This document shows positions 15,579 through 24,376 of a stretch of DNA of 64,000 nucleotides, piece by piece. A program made the translations under genes and the position numbers. How positions within the stretch are numbered: position 1 is the stretch's first letter; each line of letters starts with the position of its first letter. This DNA is from Chromatiaceae bacterium. Its GTDB lineage: Bacteria; Pseudomonadota; Gammaproteobacteria; Chromatiales; Chromatiaceae. The notes beneath the pieces are model-generated. The model was not told where the DNA came from. It made no database searches and was given only the letters and a program-made list of their open reading frames with translations. The stretch is from NCBI GenBank assembly GCA_024235395.1, contig JACKMK010000002.1, positions 372,001 to 436,000 on the forward strand, in the 5' to 3' direction.

Positions 15579-17087
15579 ATGGGTTATCGAACTCTGCCAG
15601 CATCGTCGGACCTGCCGCGCGCCTTGTATACCGCCGAGCAGGTGCGCGCATTCGATCGGATCGCGATCGAGCACTTCCAGATCCCCGGGCTGGAGCTCAT
15701 GGAACGGGCAGGGCGTGCGGTGTTCGGGCACCTGGTGCAGCGCTGGCCGGAGGCCCGCAGACTGGTTGTGGTGACCGGGACCGGCAACAATGCGGGTGAC
15801 GGTTTCGTGGTCGCGCGACTCGCCCGCGAGGCCGGACTCGACGTGCAGGTGCTGCAGCTCGGCGACCCTGCGCGGTTGCGCGGCGATGCGCTGACCAACG
15901 CCGAGCGCTGGGCCGGGGTCGGCGGGCATTGGGAACCGTTCGAGCGTCTGCCGGACGACGCCGAACTGATCGTCGATGCGATCTTCGGTACCGGTCTGGA
16001 GCGGCCGGTCGAGGGCGTCTGGGCGCAGGCGGTCGCGGCATTGAATGCGCACCGTGCGCCCTGTCTGGCAATCGATGTGCCATCCGGTCTCCACACCGAC
16101 TACGGCAGCGTCCTCGGCATCGCGATCCGGGCCACGCTGACGGTGACGTTCATCGGCCTGAAGATCGGCCTGTTCACGGGTGATGGACCGGATTGCTGTG
16201 GCGAGGTGGTGTTCGACGGGCTTGGCGTGCCGGCCGCGGTGTATGGCAGCAGCGTCGCCAGCGCGCGGCGCATCGACTGGGTCAAGCAATCGGGGCTGCT
16301 CGGCACGCGTCGGCGCAATGTGCACAAGGGGCATTTCGGCCATGTGCTGGTGATCGGTGGGAACCATGGCATGGGCGGCGCGGCGCGGCTCGCCGCCGAA
16401 GCGGCGCTGCGTTGCGGTGCGGGCCTGGTCAGTCTGGCGACCCGCCCGGAGCATGTCGCTCCGGTGCTCGCCGCCCGTCCAGAGGTCATGGTGAAGGGGG
16501 TCGAGGATGCGGCCGCACTGCAACCGCTGCTGCGTCAGTCGAGCGTGGTCGCGATCGGTCCCGGGCTGGGCCGCGATGCCTGGGCCGGGGCGCTCTGGCA
16601 GGCCGCCCTGGAGAGCGGTCGGCCGCTGGTCGTGGACGCCGACGCGCTGCGCCTGTTGGCCGGGTACGGCAAGCGGCGCAGCGACTGGGTGTTGACGCCC
16701 CATCCGGGCGAGGCCGCGGCACTGCTCGATGTGTGCAGCGCCGAGATCAACGCCCAGCGCGTGTCGAGCGCGCTGCAGATCCAGCGTCGCTTCGGCGGCA
16801 GCGTGGTGCTGAAGGGGGCCGGTTCGGTCGTCGCCAGCGAAGGCGATGCACCGCCCGCGTTGTGCAGCGACGGCAACCCGGGCATGGCCAGCGGCGGCAT
16901 GGGCGACGCGCTGACCGGGGTGATCGCCGGCCTCCTCGCCCAGGGGCTCGCACTGCGTGATGCCACGGAATCCGGCGTCTGTCTGCATGCGGCGGCCGGG
17001 GATGCCGCTGCCCGGCAGGGCGGCCAGCGTGGCCTGCTGGCCGGCGACCTGATCGGCGAATTGCGTCGCCTGGTGAATCCGAAGTGA
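15579..17087 (+). CDS. nnr: Bifunctional NAD(P)H-hydrate epimerase/dehydratase
   Basis: Repairs hydrated NAD(P)H. A 502-residue fusion: the N-terminal YjeF_N epimerase domain (GNNAGDGFVVARLA, about residues 60-75) and the C-terminal ADP/ATP-dependent dehydratase domain (GGNHGMGGAARLAAEAALRCG; VDADALRLLA; SDGNPGMASGGMGDALTG). The ATG at 15579 gives the usual N-terminus (LPRALYTAEQVRAFDR). The final codons overlap the tsaE start (GTGA), the conserved nnr-tsaE arrangement. Confidence 0.96.
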   Translation: MGYRTLPASSDLPRALYTAEQVRAFDRIAIEHFQIPGLELMERAGRAVFGHLVQRWPEARRLVVVTGTGNNAGDGFVVARLAREAGLDVQVLQLGDPARLRGDALTNAERWAGVGGHWEPFERLPDDAELIVDAIFGTGLERPVEGVWAQAVAALNAHRAPCLAIDVPSGLHTDYGSVLGIAIRATLTVTFIGLKIGLFTGDGPDCCGEVVFDGLGVPAAVYGSSVASARRIDWVKQSGLLGTRRRNVHKGHFGHVLVIGGNHGMGGAARLAAEAALRCGAGLVSLATRPEHVAPVLAARPEVMVKGVEDAAALQPLLRQSSVVAIGPGLGRDAWAGALWQAALESGRPLVVDADALRLLAGYGKRRSDWVLTPHPGEAAALLDVCSAEINAQRVSSALQIQRRFGGSVVLKGAGSVVASEGDAPPALCSDGNPGMASGGMGDALTGVIAGLLAQGLALRDATESGVCLHAAAGDAAARQGGQRGLLAGDLIGELRRLVNPK

Positions 17088-17560
17088 ACGAATCGACTTT
17101 CTGGCCGATAGTCCTGTGCAGTGAGACCGAGCAGGCGGCGTTTGGCGCGCGCCTGGCGGCTGCCTGCACCGGGCCGGCGCTGATCTTCCTGGAAGGGGAG
17201 CTGGGCGCCGGCAAGACGACGCTGACGCGCGGTTTCCTGCGCGGCCTGGGGCATCAGGGTGCGGTCAGGAGTCCGACCTACACGCTGGTCGAGCCGTACC
17301 TGATTGGTAAGCGGCGGGTGTACCACCTCGATCTCTACCGGGTCGCCGACCCGGCCGAGCTGGAGTTTCTGGGATTGCGCGAGATGCTCACGGAGGACGC
17401 GGTGCTGCTGATCGAATGGCCTGAGCGCGGTGCCGGCTGGCTGCCAGCCGCCGACCTGCGGATACATATCGAGCACTGCCCCGAGGGGCGCCGGGTCTGG
17501 CCGGAGGCCTTCGGCGAGCGTGGCAGGGCCTGCCTCAGCCGGCTCGAGGAGCACTTCTAG
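17084..17560 (+). CDS. tsaE: tRNA t6A biosynthesis ATPase TsaE
   Basis: A 158-residue ATPase needed with TsaB, TsaC and TsaD for threonylcarbamoyl-A37 of tRNA. The Walker A motif GELGAGKTTLTRG, the SPTYTLVEPY segment and the HLDLYRVADPAELEFLG segment are all diagnostic. It starts at GTG overlapping the nnr stop, so it is translationally coupled. No terminator follows before amiC. Confidence 0.97.
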   Translation: MNESTFWPIVLCSETEQAAFGARLAAACTGPALIFLEGELGAGKTTLTRGFLRGLGHQGAVRSPTYTLVEPYLIGKRRVYHLDLYRVADPAELEFLGLREMLTEDAVLLIEWPERGAGWLPAADLRIHIEHCPEGRRVWPEAFGERGRACLSRLEEHF

Positions 17561-17604
17561 TAGTCAACGAGGAAAGTAGTATATCTGACGGTTTTAACTG
17601 GGAA

Positions 17605-17619
17605 ATATGAAATTCATAT
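17605..17619. promoter_or_regulatory. Perfect 15-bp palindrome before amiC
   Basis: ATATGAA-A-TTCATAT is perfectly symmetrical and lies in the AT-rich 104-bp gap between tsaE and amiC. That gap is the only AT-rich stretch in this part of the operon and probably contains a promoter for amiC. The palindrome could be its operator. Confidence 0.4.
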
Positions 17620-17664
17620 GCTATCTTCATCGCATTGGCTCCGGGCTATCGGAACGCTGAACCC

Positions 17665-18969
17665 ATGAAGCGACTGCTCAGCTCTCTACTGCTGATCCTT
17701 TTGGCCGGCCCATCGTTTGCGGCGGAGGTGGCCGGAGTACGCCTGTGGACCGCACCCGATCACACCCGCCTGGTGTTCGATACCACAGGACCGGCCGACC
17801 ACAAGGTGTTCGCACTCGACGAACCCGATCGGCTGGTGATCGATTTCACGCAGGTGAGCCTCGCCGAAGGGTTTTCCGACAACGGCCTGAGCGATCGGTA
17901 TCTCACCCGTATGCGGCACGCAGCGCGCCCGGACGGCGGCCTGCGCGTGGTACTGGACCTGCGTCAGCCGGTCCGTCCCAAGACCTTTCTACTGAAGCCG
18001 AACGAGACCTATGGACATCGCCTGGTGGTCGATCTGTACCCGGTGGAGGCCACCAGTGAACCGCGGGTGGCCAAGTCGGCGGCGGACATCGAGCGGGCAC
18101 GCGATGTGGTGGTCGCGGTCGACGCCGGCCATGGTGGCGACGACCCCGGCGCGACCGGGCGACGCTATAGGACCGACGAGAAAGACGTCACGCTGGAGAT
18201 CGCGCGACGCGTGAAACGGGCGATCGACGCGCGCCCCGGCATGCGCGCCGAGCTGACCCGGACCGGCGACTATTACATCGGCCTGCGCAAGCGCATGGCG
18301 CTCGCCCGGGAAAAACGCGCCGATCTGTTCGTGTCGATTCACGCGGATGCGTTCCGTGACAAGCGCGTGCGGGGATCTTCGGTCTATGTGCTGTCGCAGC
18401 GTGGTGCATCCAGTGAGGCCGCGCGTTGGCTGGCGGAGAAGGAGAACGCCTCCGATCTGGTCGGCGGCGTGAGCCTGGACGACAAGGACGACGTGCTCGC
18501 CTCGGTATTGCTCGATCTGTCGCAGTCCGCGACCCAACACGCCAGCCTGGATGCGGCGGGCAAGCTGTACCAGCAGCTCCGACAGGTCGGCAAGATACAT
18601 GGCCGACGCGTGCAGCAGGCCGGTTTCATGGTGCTGAAATCGCCGGACGTACCCTCCGTGCTGGTCGAGACCGGGTTCATCTCCAACCCCGACGAAGAGC
18701 ACAATCTGCGCGATCCCGGGCACCAGGAACGCCTCGCCAAGGCGATCGCCGACGGCGTCGAAAGGTTTTTCGCCGAGGCGCCGCCGCCCGGGACACTGCT
18801 TGCCGAACGCACCAAGGCGGTGGTCAAGCATGTGATCTCCCGGGGTGACACCCTGTCGGAGATCGCCGAACGCTACCAGGTCAGCCTGGCCTCGCTGCGC
18901 CGGGAGAACGCGATCAGCAGCGACAATCATATCCGTATCGGTCAGGTGCTGGTGATTCCCGGCACCTGA
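17665..18969 (+). CDS. amiC: N-acetylmuramoyl-L-alanine amidase with AMIN and LysM domains
   Basis: Periplasmic amidase that splits septal peptidoglycan. A 434-residue protein: signal peptide (residues 1-20), AMIN domain (about 22-125), Amidase_3 catalytic domain (about 145-370) and a C-terminal LysM domain (HVISRGDTLSEIAERYQVS). Zinc and catalytic residues are recognisable in VAVDAGHGGDDPGA, SIHADAF and LVETGFISN. The C-terminal LysM makes it AmiB/C-like. Precedes a DsrE-like gene and mutL; amiC-mutL linkage is common in gammaproteobacteria. Confidence 0.95.
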   Translation: MKRLLSSLLLILLAGPSFAAEVAGVRLWTAPDHTRLVFDTTGPADHKVFALDEPDRLVIDFTQVSLAEGFSDNGLSDRYLTRMRHAARPDGGLRVVLDLRQPVRPKTFLLKPNETYGHRLVVDLYPVEATSEPRVAKSAADIERARDVVVAVDAGHGGDDPGATGRRYRTDEKDVTLEIARRVKRAIDARPGMRAELTRTGDYYIGLRKRMALAREKRADLFVSIHADAFRDKRVRGSSVYVLSQRGASSEAARWLAEKENASDLVGGVSLDDKDDVLASVLLDLSQSATQHASLDAAGKLYQQLRQVGKIHGRRVQQAGFMVLKSPDVPSVLVETGFISNPDEEHNLRDPGHQERLAKAIADGVERFFAEAPPPGTLLAERTKAVVKHVISRGDTLSEIAERYQVSLASLRRENAISSDNHIRIGQVLVIPGT

Positions 18970-19069
18970 TTTGCGTCGCTTTGGAATAAGCCGACATCAG
19001 CTGCGTCTACAGTGTGGCAAACCGGGGCAAAGGTCAGGCACCCGGTACAACCACCGACTGGAGAGAGCT

Positions 19070-19495
19070 ATGCGGTTTTTGTTTATCCCCCTTGCCATGT
19101 TGCTGGCGTCCGCGGTCAATGCCGCCGACGTGCATCGTATCGTGTTGCATCTCGACGAGGCCGACCCGGAGCGGCAGAACCTCGTATTGAACAATGCGTC
19201 CAATATCAACAACTACTACCTGGACAAGGGCGAGGAAGCCGAGATCGAGATCGTCGCGTACGGCCCGGGCCTGACGCTGCTGGTGCCCGGCAAGTCACCG
19301 GCCGGCGACCGGGTGAAGAGCATCTCGCAGAGCTACAACAACGTGAAGTTCAAGGCGTGTGGCAACACCTTGACCAAGATGTCCAAGAAGGCCGGCAAGG
19401 AAATCAAGTTGATGCCCGAGGCGGAGATCGTACCGGCCGGCGTGATCCACCTGGTCCAGCGCCAGGAGGAGGGGTGGAGCTATATCCGACCCTGA
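19070..19495 (+). CDS. Periplasmic DsrE-family-like protein
   Basis: A 141-residue protein with a signal peptide (MRFLFIPLAMLLASAVNAA). The mature part resembles DsrE/YchN-like proteins: HRIVLHLDEADPERQNLVLNN, EIEIVAYGPGLTLL, and the conserved cysteine in FKACGNTL. The ribosome site GGAGAG precedes the ATG at 19070. The family includes sulfur carriers, and the single cysteine is where the persulfide would sit. Inserted between amiC and mutL, with its own terminator. Confidence 0.82.
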   Translation: MRFLFIPLAMLLASAVNAADVHRIVLHLDEADPERQNLVLNNASNINNYYLDKGEEAEIEIVAYGPGLTLLVPGKSPAGDRVKSISQSYNNVKFKACGNTLTKMSKKAGKEIKLMPEAEIVPAGVIHLVQRQEEGWSYIRP

Positions 19496-19524
19496 GCCGA
19501 TCAAGACTCCAAATGGAAGGCCTT

Positions 19525-19548
19525 GGCCCGCGCGATGCGGGCCTTTTT
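19525..19548 (+). terminator. Intrinsic terminator after the DsrE-like gene
   Basis: GGCCCGC-GCGAT-GCGGGCC forms a perfect 7-bp stem with a five-base loop followed by TTTTT. It separates the DsrE-like gene from mutL, so mutL must be transcribed by read-through or from a promoter in the 60 bp before its start. Confidence 0.92.
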
Positions 19549-19611
19549 GTTGGCTGCGCACGCACGGTCACGGTGTGGCCAGGTGGTCGGGCGCAGTGGC
19601 AGAATGCGCCG

Positions 19612-21399
19612 ATGTCGGCCCGAATCCACGCCCTCCCCGTACAACTCGTCAACCAGATCGCCGCGGGCGAAGTCGTCGAGCGGCCGGCATCGGTCGTCAA
19701 GGAACTGGTCGAGAACAGTCTCGACGCCGGCGCGACGCGCGTGCAGGTCGACGTCGAACAGGGCGGGATCAAGTTGATCCGCATCACCGACGACGGTGTC
19801 GGTATCGAGCGCGATGACCTGGCGCTTGCGCTCGCGCGCCACGCGACCAGCAAGCTGAGCGCACTCGAAGACCTGGAGCGGATTGCGAGTATGGGCTTTC
19901 GTGGCGAGGCATTGCCGGCAATCGCGTCGGTGTCGCGCCTGACCCTGGCATCGCGTGCCCGCGGCGCGCAGCACGCCTGGGAGATGCAGGCCCCCGACGA
20001 ACAGCCACGTCCGCATGCACTGCCGGCGGGCACTGTCGTCACCGTGCGCGACCTGTTCTTCAACACCCCGGCGCGGCGCAAGTTCCTGCGCAGCGACAAG
20101 ACCGAATTCGGGCATCTCGAACTGGTGGTCAGACGGCTCGCACTGGCGCGCCCGGAGGTCGCGTTCACGCTCAATCACAATGGCCGCGAGGTGTTCGCGA
20201 GCCGGCGCGCCGACGACCGCGCGAGCCATGCGCGCCGGCTGGCCGATCTGCTCGGCGACACCTTCGTTGACGCGGCGATCCATGTCGAGCACGCGGCGGC
20301 CGGCCTGCATCTCTCCGGATGGGTGGCGCGGCCGACGTTCTCGCGCAGCCAGGCGGACATGCAGCACTTCTACGTCAACCGCCGCATGGTGCGTGACAAG
20401 CTGGTGACCCACGCGGTTCGCCAGGCATTCCAGGACGTGCTGTTTCACGGTCGCCACCCGGCCTATGTGTTGTTTCTAGAACTGGATCCCGCACTGGTGG
20501 ATGTCAATGTGCACCCGACCAAACACGAGGTCCGGTTTCGCGAGGGCCGACTGGTCCACGACTTCCTGTTCCGTACGCTGCATAGTGCATTGGCCGAGCC
20601 GCTGAACGAAGGCGAGGCCGCTGCAGGCGACCTGGCGGCCGTCACGGCTCCGGCAGCCGTCGGGCGGGACTCAGTGCCGGTGGCCGAACCGCCACGCCAG
20701 GCCGCGATGCCGCTGCGTGTCGCGGAACACCGCAGCGCCTACCGCGCGGCCTACGACTGGCAGGCGCCGGCACCCGCGGGAGCGGCGCACAGTGTCACCG
20801 ATGAACAACCGTCCGAGCACCCATTGGGGTTTGCGATCGCCCAGCTGCACGGCGTGTACGTGCTCGCGCAGAACATCAACGGCCTGGTGTTGGTCGACAT
20901 GCACGCGGCGCACGAACGGATCACCTACGAAGCCTTCAAGCGCGCGCTGCAGGGCGAGGGCATCAAGAGTCAGCCGCTGCTGGTACCGGTCACGGTGGCG
21001 GTCAGCGCGCGCGAAGCGGACCTGATCGAGGAACAGGGTACGGCGCTTGCCGGGCTAGGTATGCAGGTCGACCGCATCGGGCGACAGAGCCTGGTGGTGC
21101 GCGCGTTGCCGGCGTTGTTGCGCAATGCCGATGCGGAACGCCTGCTGCGCGACGTGTTGGCCGATCTCGCGGTGCACGGCAGCAGCCGACGGGTCGCCGA
21201 GCAGATCAACGAGGTACTCGCGACCATGGCCTGCCACGCGTCGGTGCGCGCCAACCGCCGCCTGACGTCGGAAGAGATGAATGCGCTGCTGCGCGATATC
21301 GAACGCACCGAGCGCAGCGGGCAGTGCAATCACGGGCGGCCGACCTGGATCGAGGTCGATATGCAGAGTCTGGATCGCCTGTTTCTGCGTGGTCGCTGA
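19612..21399 (+). CDS. mutL: DNA mismatch repair protein MutL, endonuclease type
   Basis: A 595-residue MutL. The GHKL ATPase motifs are clear in the N-terminus (ELVENSLDAGA, DDGVGI, GFRGEALPAIASVS). The C-terminal dimerisation domain carries DMHAAHERITYE (residues 429-440), matching the DQHA(x)2E(x)4E endonuclease motif, and CNHGRP near residue 572. E. coli MutL lacks these and relies on MutH, so this organism probably uses MutH-independent mismatch repair. The ATG at 19612 starts the conserved IHALPVQLVNQIAAGEVVERP region. Followed by miaA. Confidence 0.97.
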   Translation: MSARIHALPVQLVNQIAAGEVVERPASVVKELVENSLDAGATRVQVDVEQGGIKLIRITDDGVGIERDDLALALARHATSKLSALEDLERIASMGFRGEALPAIASVSRLTLASRARGAQHAWEMQAPDEQPRPHALPAGTVVTVRDLFFNTPARRKFLRSDKTEFGHLELVVRRLALARPEVAFTLNHNGREVFASRRADDRASHARRLADLLGDTFVDAAIHVEHAAAGLHLSGWVARPTFSRSQADMQHFYVNRRMVRDKLVTHAVRQAFQDVLFHGRHPAYVLFLELDPALVDVNVHPTKHEVRFREGRLVHDFLFRTLHSALAEPLNEGEAAAGDLAAVTAPAAVGRDSVPVAEPPRQAAMPLRVAEHRSAYRAAYDWQAPAPAGAAHSVTDEQPSEHPLGFAIAQLHGVYVLAQNINGLVLVDMHAAHERITYEAFKRALQGEGIKSQPLLVPVTVAVSAREADLIEEQGTALAGLGMQVDRIGRQSLVVRALPALLRNADAERLLRDVLADLAVHGSSRRVAEQINEVLATMACHASVRANRRLTSEEMNALLRDIERTERSGQCNHGRPTWIEVDMQSLDRLFLRGR

Positions 21400-21451
21400 G
21401 GGTCGGGACGGTGCGTCAGTTCCTGCATCGCATGCCTTGCTGCCGAGCGCA

Positions 21452-22423
21452 ATGGATGCCGATCGGGTGAACGCCGCTCAGGACGCGTTGCCGCCGGCGA
21501 TCCTGCTGATGGGCCCGACCGCGTCGGGCAAGACCGATCTCGCGATTGCGTTGCGCGACGAATTCCCGGTCGAACTGATCAGCGTCGATTCGGCGATGGT
21601 CTATCGCGGCATGGATATCGGCACCGCCAAGCCGAGTCCGGCGGAGCTGGCACGTGCGCCACACCGCCTGGTCGACATCTGTGATCCCGCCGAAAGCTAC
21701 TCGGCGGCGCGTTTCCGCGAGGACGCGCTGCGCGCGATGCGGGAGATCACCGCCGCGGGACGGATCCCGCTGCTGGTGGGCGGCACCATGCTGTATTTCC
21801 GTGCGCTGCAATACGGCCTTTCGGAACTGCCGCAGGCCAATCCGGCGATCCGCGCGCGCCTCGAGAAACAACTCGCGGTACGAGGCCTGGCGGCGCTGCA
21901 TGCAAAACTGAGCGAAGTCGACCCGGCCGCGGCGGCGCGCATCCACCCCAACGATCCGCAACGCACCCTGCGCGCGCTCGAAGTCTGGGAGGTGACCGGG
22001 CGCCCGCTGAGCGAATTGCAGCGGGGTGCAGGCGCGGCGATGCCGTTCCGCGCAATCAAGCTGGTGCGCTGCCCGTCGTCGCGTGCCGAGCTGCACGCGC
22101 GGATCGATGCGCGCTTCGTGCGCATGCTCGACGAGGGCCTGCTCGACGAGGTGAGGCGTCTGGTCGCACGTGGCGATCTGGATCCGGAGATGCCGTCGAT
22201 GCGCTCGGTCGGCTACCGCCAGGTGTGGGCATGGATGCGCGGGGAATTTTCTCGCACGGAGATGGTCGAACGGGGCCAGGCAGCGACCCGCCAGCTCGCC
22301 AAACGGCAGATGACCTGGTTGCGCAGCGAGACGGGGCCCGAATGGCTCGACGAGACCGGCGGGGTGTTGCGCCAGGCGATGGCGTCGATTGCCGCGGCAT
22401 TGTCCGGGCGGACGCGAAGCTAA
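21452..22423 (+). CDS. miaA: tRNA dimethylallyltransferase
   Basis: Adds the isopentenyl group to A37 of tRNAs reading UNN codons. A 323-residue protein with the P-loop GPTASGKTDLAIAL (about residues 24-37), DSAMVYRGMDIGTAKP, and AGRIPLLVGGTMLYFRAL. The ATG at 21452 gives a normal N-terminus; the frame is open further upstream but that part overlaps mutL. Part of the conserved mutL-miaA-hfq-hflX-hflKC order. Confidence 0.97.
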   Translation: MDADRVNAAQDALPPAILLMGPTASGKTDLAIALRDEFPVELISVDSAMVYRGMDIGTAKPSPAELARAPHRLVDICDPAESYSAARFREDALRAMREITAAGRIPLLVGGTMLYFRALQYGLSELPQANPAIRARLEKQLAVRGLAALHAKLSEVDPAAAARIHPNDPQRTLRALEVWEVTGRPLSELQRGAGAAMPFRAIKLVRCPSSRAELHARIDARFVRMLDEGLLDEVRRLVARGDLDPEMPSMRSVGYRQVWAWMRGEFSRTEMVERGQAATRQLAKRQMTWLRSETGPEWLDETGGVLRQAMASIAAALSGRTRS

Positions 22424-22637
22424 GTCCGGTGGCGCGCCAGGGGCACGGCTAACCATTCGTAAGCATTGATGAATTCACAAACCCGAGCAGGCCGCTGTGC
22501 TATAGTTTCGTCGCTAGTCAATCAGGAGTTTGGCGCGGTGAAGCGGACCGCTTTGGTCTGGCTGCCGTGCCGCCAATGCGCCCAGACAATTGAGCGTAGA
22601 AAGAATTAAACGAAACCAGAACAATACGGAGCCCCCC

Positions 22638-22898
22638 ATGTCTAAGGGACAAAGCCTACAGGACCCATTTCTCAATGCGTTGCGCAAAGAGCGCGTGCCG
22701 GTGTCGATCTTCCTGGTGAACGGAATCAAGCTCCAGGGAACCATCGAGTCGTTCGACCAGTTTGTCGTGCTGTTGAAAAACAGCGTCAGTCAGATGGTCT
22801 ACAAGCACGCGATCTCGACCGTCGTTCCGGCGCGCAACGTTCGCATCCAGCATGCGCACGGTGACAGCGAAGGTGACGCGGAACCTGGCAACGCCTGA
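22638..22898 (+). CDS. hfq: RNA chaperone Hfq
   Basis: An 86-residue Sm-like protein that pairs small RNAs with mRNAs. Sm1 (residues about 8-50, QDPFLNALRKERVPVSIFLV) and Sm2 with the signature YKHAISTVVP are complete. The short C-terminal tail (HGDSEGDAEPGNA) is shorter than in E. coli. GGAG precedes the ATG at 22638. A 214-bp spacer upstream, AT-rich around 22450-22515 with a possible extended -10 (TGCTATAGT), suggests an own promoter in addition to read-through from miaA. Confidence 0.98.
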   Translation: MSKGQSLQDPFLNALRKERVPVSIFLVNGIKLQGTIESFDQFVVLLKNSVSQMVYKHAISTVVPARNVRIQHAHGDSEGDAEPGNA

Positions 22899-22928
22899 TC
22901 CCGACGCTGCACATCCGGCAGATCCGAT

Positions 22929-22953
22929 GACCCCGCGGTCAGACCGTGGGGTC
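22929..22953 (+). terminator. Strong hairpin between hfq and hflX
   Basis: GACCCCGCGGT-CAG-ACCGTGGGGTC pairs over 11 bp with a single G-T pair and a three-base loop. No T-run follows, so it is more likely a transcript-stabilising or attenuating hairpin than a full terminator. Placed in the 86-bp gap between hfq and hflX. Confidence 0.45.
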
Positions 22954-22984
22954 GTTCGTTTGCGCGTGCGGCAAAGGTAAATCG

Positions 22985-24295
22985 ATGTTTGAACGACCGA
23001 ACAGTGGCGAGCGTGCAGTACTCGTCCACGTGAGCCTCGGCGGTGCACCCGATCCGGAAGCGATGCAGGAGTTCCGCGAACTCGTGCGTTCTGCGGGAGC
23101 AGAGCCCCTGGCGCTGATCGTCGCGCAACGCCCTGTCCCGGATCCGCGCCTGTATGTCGGCAGTGGCAAGGCCGACGAGGTGCGCCAGCAGGTCGAACAG
23201 CTGGGTGCGGAACTGGTGATCTTCGACAATCCGTTGTCGCCGAGTCAGGAACGCAACCTCGAGCAACTGCTGCAATGCCGCGTCCTCGACCGGACCGGGC
23301 TCATCCTCGATATCTTCGCGCAACGTGCGCGCTCGCATGAGGGCAAGCTGCAGGTCGAGCTGGCGCAGCTGCGGCATCTTTCGACGCGCCTGGTGCGCGG
23401 CTGGACACACCTGGAGCGACAAAAAGGAGGTATCGGTCTGCGCGGTCCGGGCGAGACCCAGCTCGAGACCGACCGCCGTCTCCTCAACCAGCGGATCGAC
23501 CAGATCGGCCGCCGCCTGTCACGCGTCGACAGCCAGCGCGAGCAGGGCCGACGCGCGAGGCGGCGCAACGAGGTACCGACGGTGTCGCTGGTCGGTTACA
23601 CCAACGCCGGTAAGTCCACGCTGTTCAACCGCCTGACCGCGGCCGGCGTGTACGCTCGGGACCAGCTGTTCGCGACGCTCGATCCGACACTGCGCCGTGT
23701 GGACCTCGACGATGGTGGCGCGATCATCCTGGCCGACACGGTCGGTTTCGTTTCGCGCCTGCCGCACGAACTGGTAGCGGCGTTCAGGTCCACCCTGCAG
23801 GAGACCGTGGAGGCCGACCTGCTCCTGCACGTGATCGATGCGCACAGCACACAGCGCAGCCAGCAGATCGCCGAAGTCGAGGACGTCCTGGCGCAGATCG
23901 GTGCGCACGAGGTGCCGCGCATCGAGGTCTACAACAAGATCGATCTGCTGCCGGACGCGGCGCCGCATGTCGATTATGACGCGCATGGCATGCCCGCCAG
24001 GGTCTGGCTGTCCGCCGCGAACGGCGCCGGGATCGAGCAGCTGCTGGGCGCGCTGACCCTGAAGTTTCGCAGCGACACCGTCAGCGGACACCTGCACCTC
24101 GGCCCCGAGGATGGGCGCCTGCGTGCGCTGCTGTTCGCGCAAGGGGCGATCGTGAGTGAAAACCACGCCAGTGACGGGGGTTGGGAACTGGACGTCGCTC
24201 TGCAGCGTCGAGAATACGACCGTCTGTGCAAGCGCGAACCGGTTTTGGTCGAACGCTGGCGGGACAAGGTCCAAGCGGCCCGAGAGGCCGGGTAA
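22985..24295 (+). CDS. hflX: GTPase HflX
   Basis: Ribosome-splitting heat-shock GTPase, 436 residues. The N-terminal HflX domain (PVPDPRLYVGSGKADEV; NPLSPSQERNLE; GRGxGE-type segment GLRGPGETQLETDRR) is followed by the G domain with GYTNAGKSTLFNRL, DTVGFVSRLPHELV and YNKIDLL. The ATG at 22985 follows AAAGG. Located between hfq and hflK as in most gammaproteobacteria. Confidence 0.97.
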   Translation: MFERPNSGERAVLVHVSLGGAPDPEAMQEFRELVRSAGAEPLALIVAQRPVPDPRLYVGSGKADEVRQQVEQLGAELVIFDNPLSPSQERNLEQLLQCRVLDRTGLILDIFAQRARSHEGKLQVELAQLRHLSTRLVRGWTHLERQKGGIGLRGPGETQLETDRRLLNQRIDQIGRRLSRVDSQREQGRRARRRNEVPTVSLVGYTNAGKSTLFNRLTAAGVYARDQLFATLDPTLRRVDLDDGGAIILADTVGFVSRLPHELVAAFRSTLQETVEADLLLHVIDAHSTQRSQQIAEVEDVLAQIGAHEVPRIEVYNKIDLLPDAAPHVDYDAHGMPARVWLSAANGAGIEQLLGALTLKFRSDTVSGHLHLGPEDGRLRALLFAQGAIVSENHASDGGWELDVALQRREYDRLCKREPVLVERWRDKVQAAREAG

Positions 24296-24376
24296 TGCCC
24301 TGGGTGCGGCTCTGTTGGTAGAATCGCCGCGTACGCATCCTTCGGGACCGAATTAACCAGTGCACGGGAGTATTGC

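Noticed and set aside
19012..19611. 200-codon N-terminal extension of MutL
   Set aside because: It overlaps the secreted DsrE-like gene and its terminator in a different frame; MutL's conserved start is at 19612.
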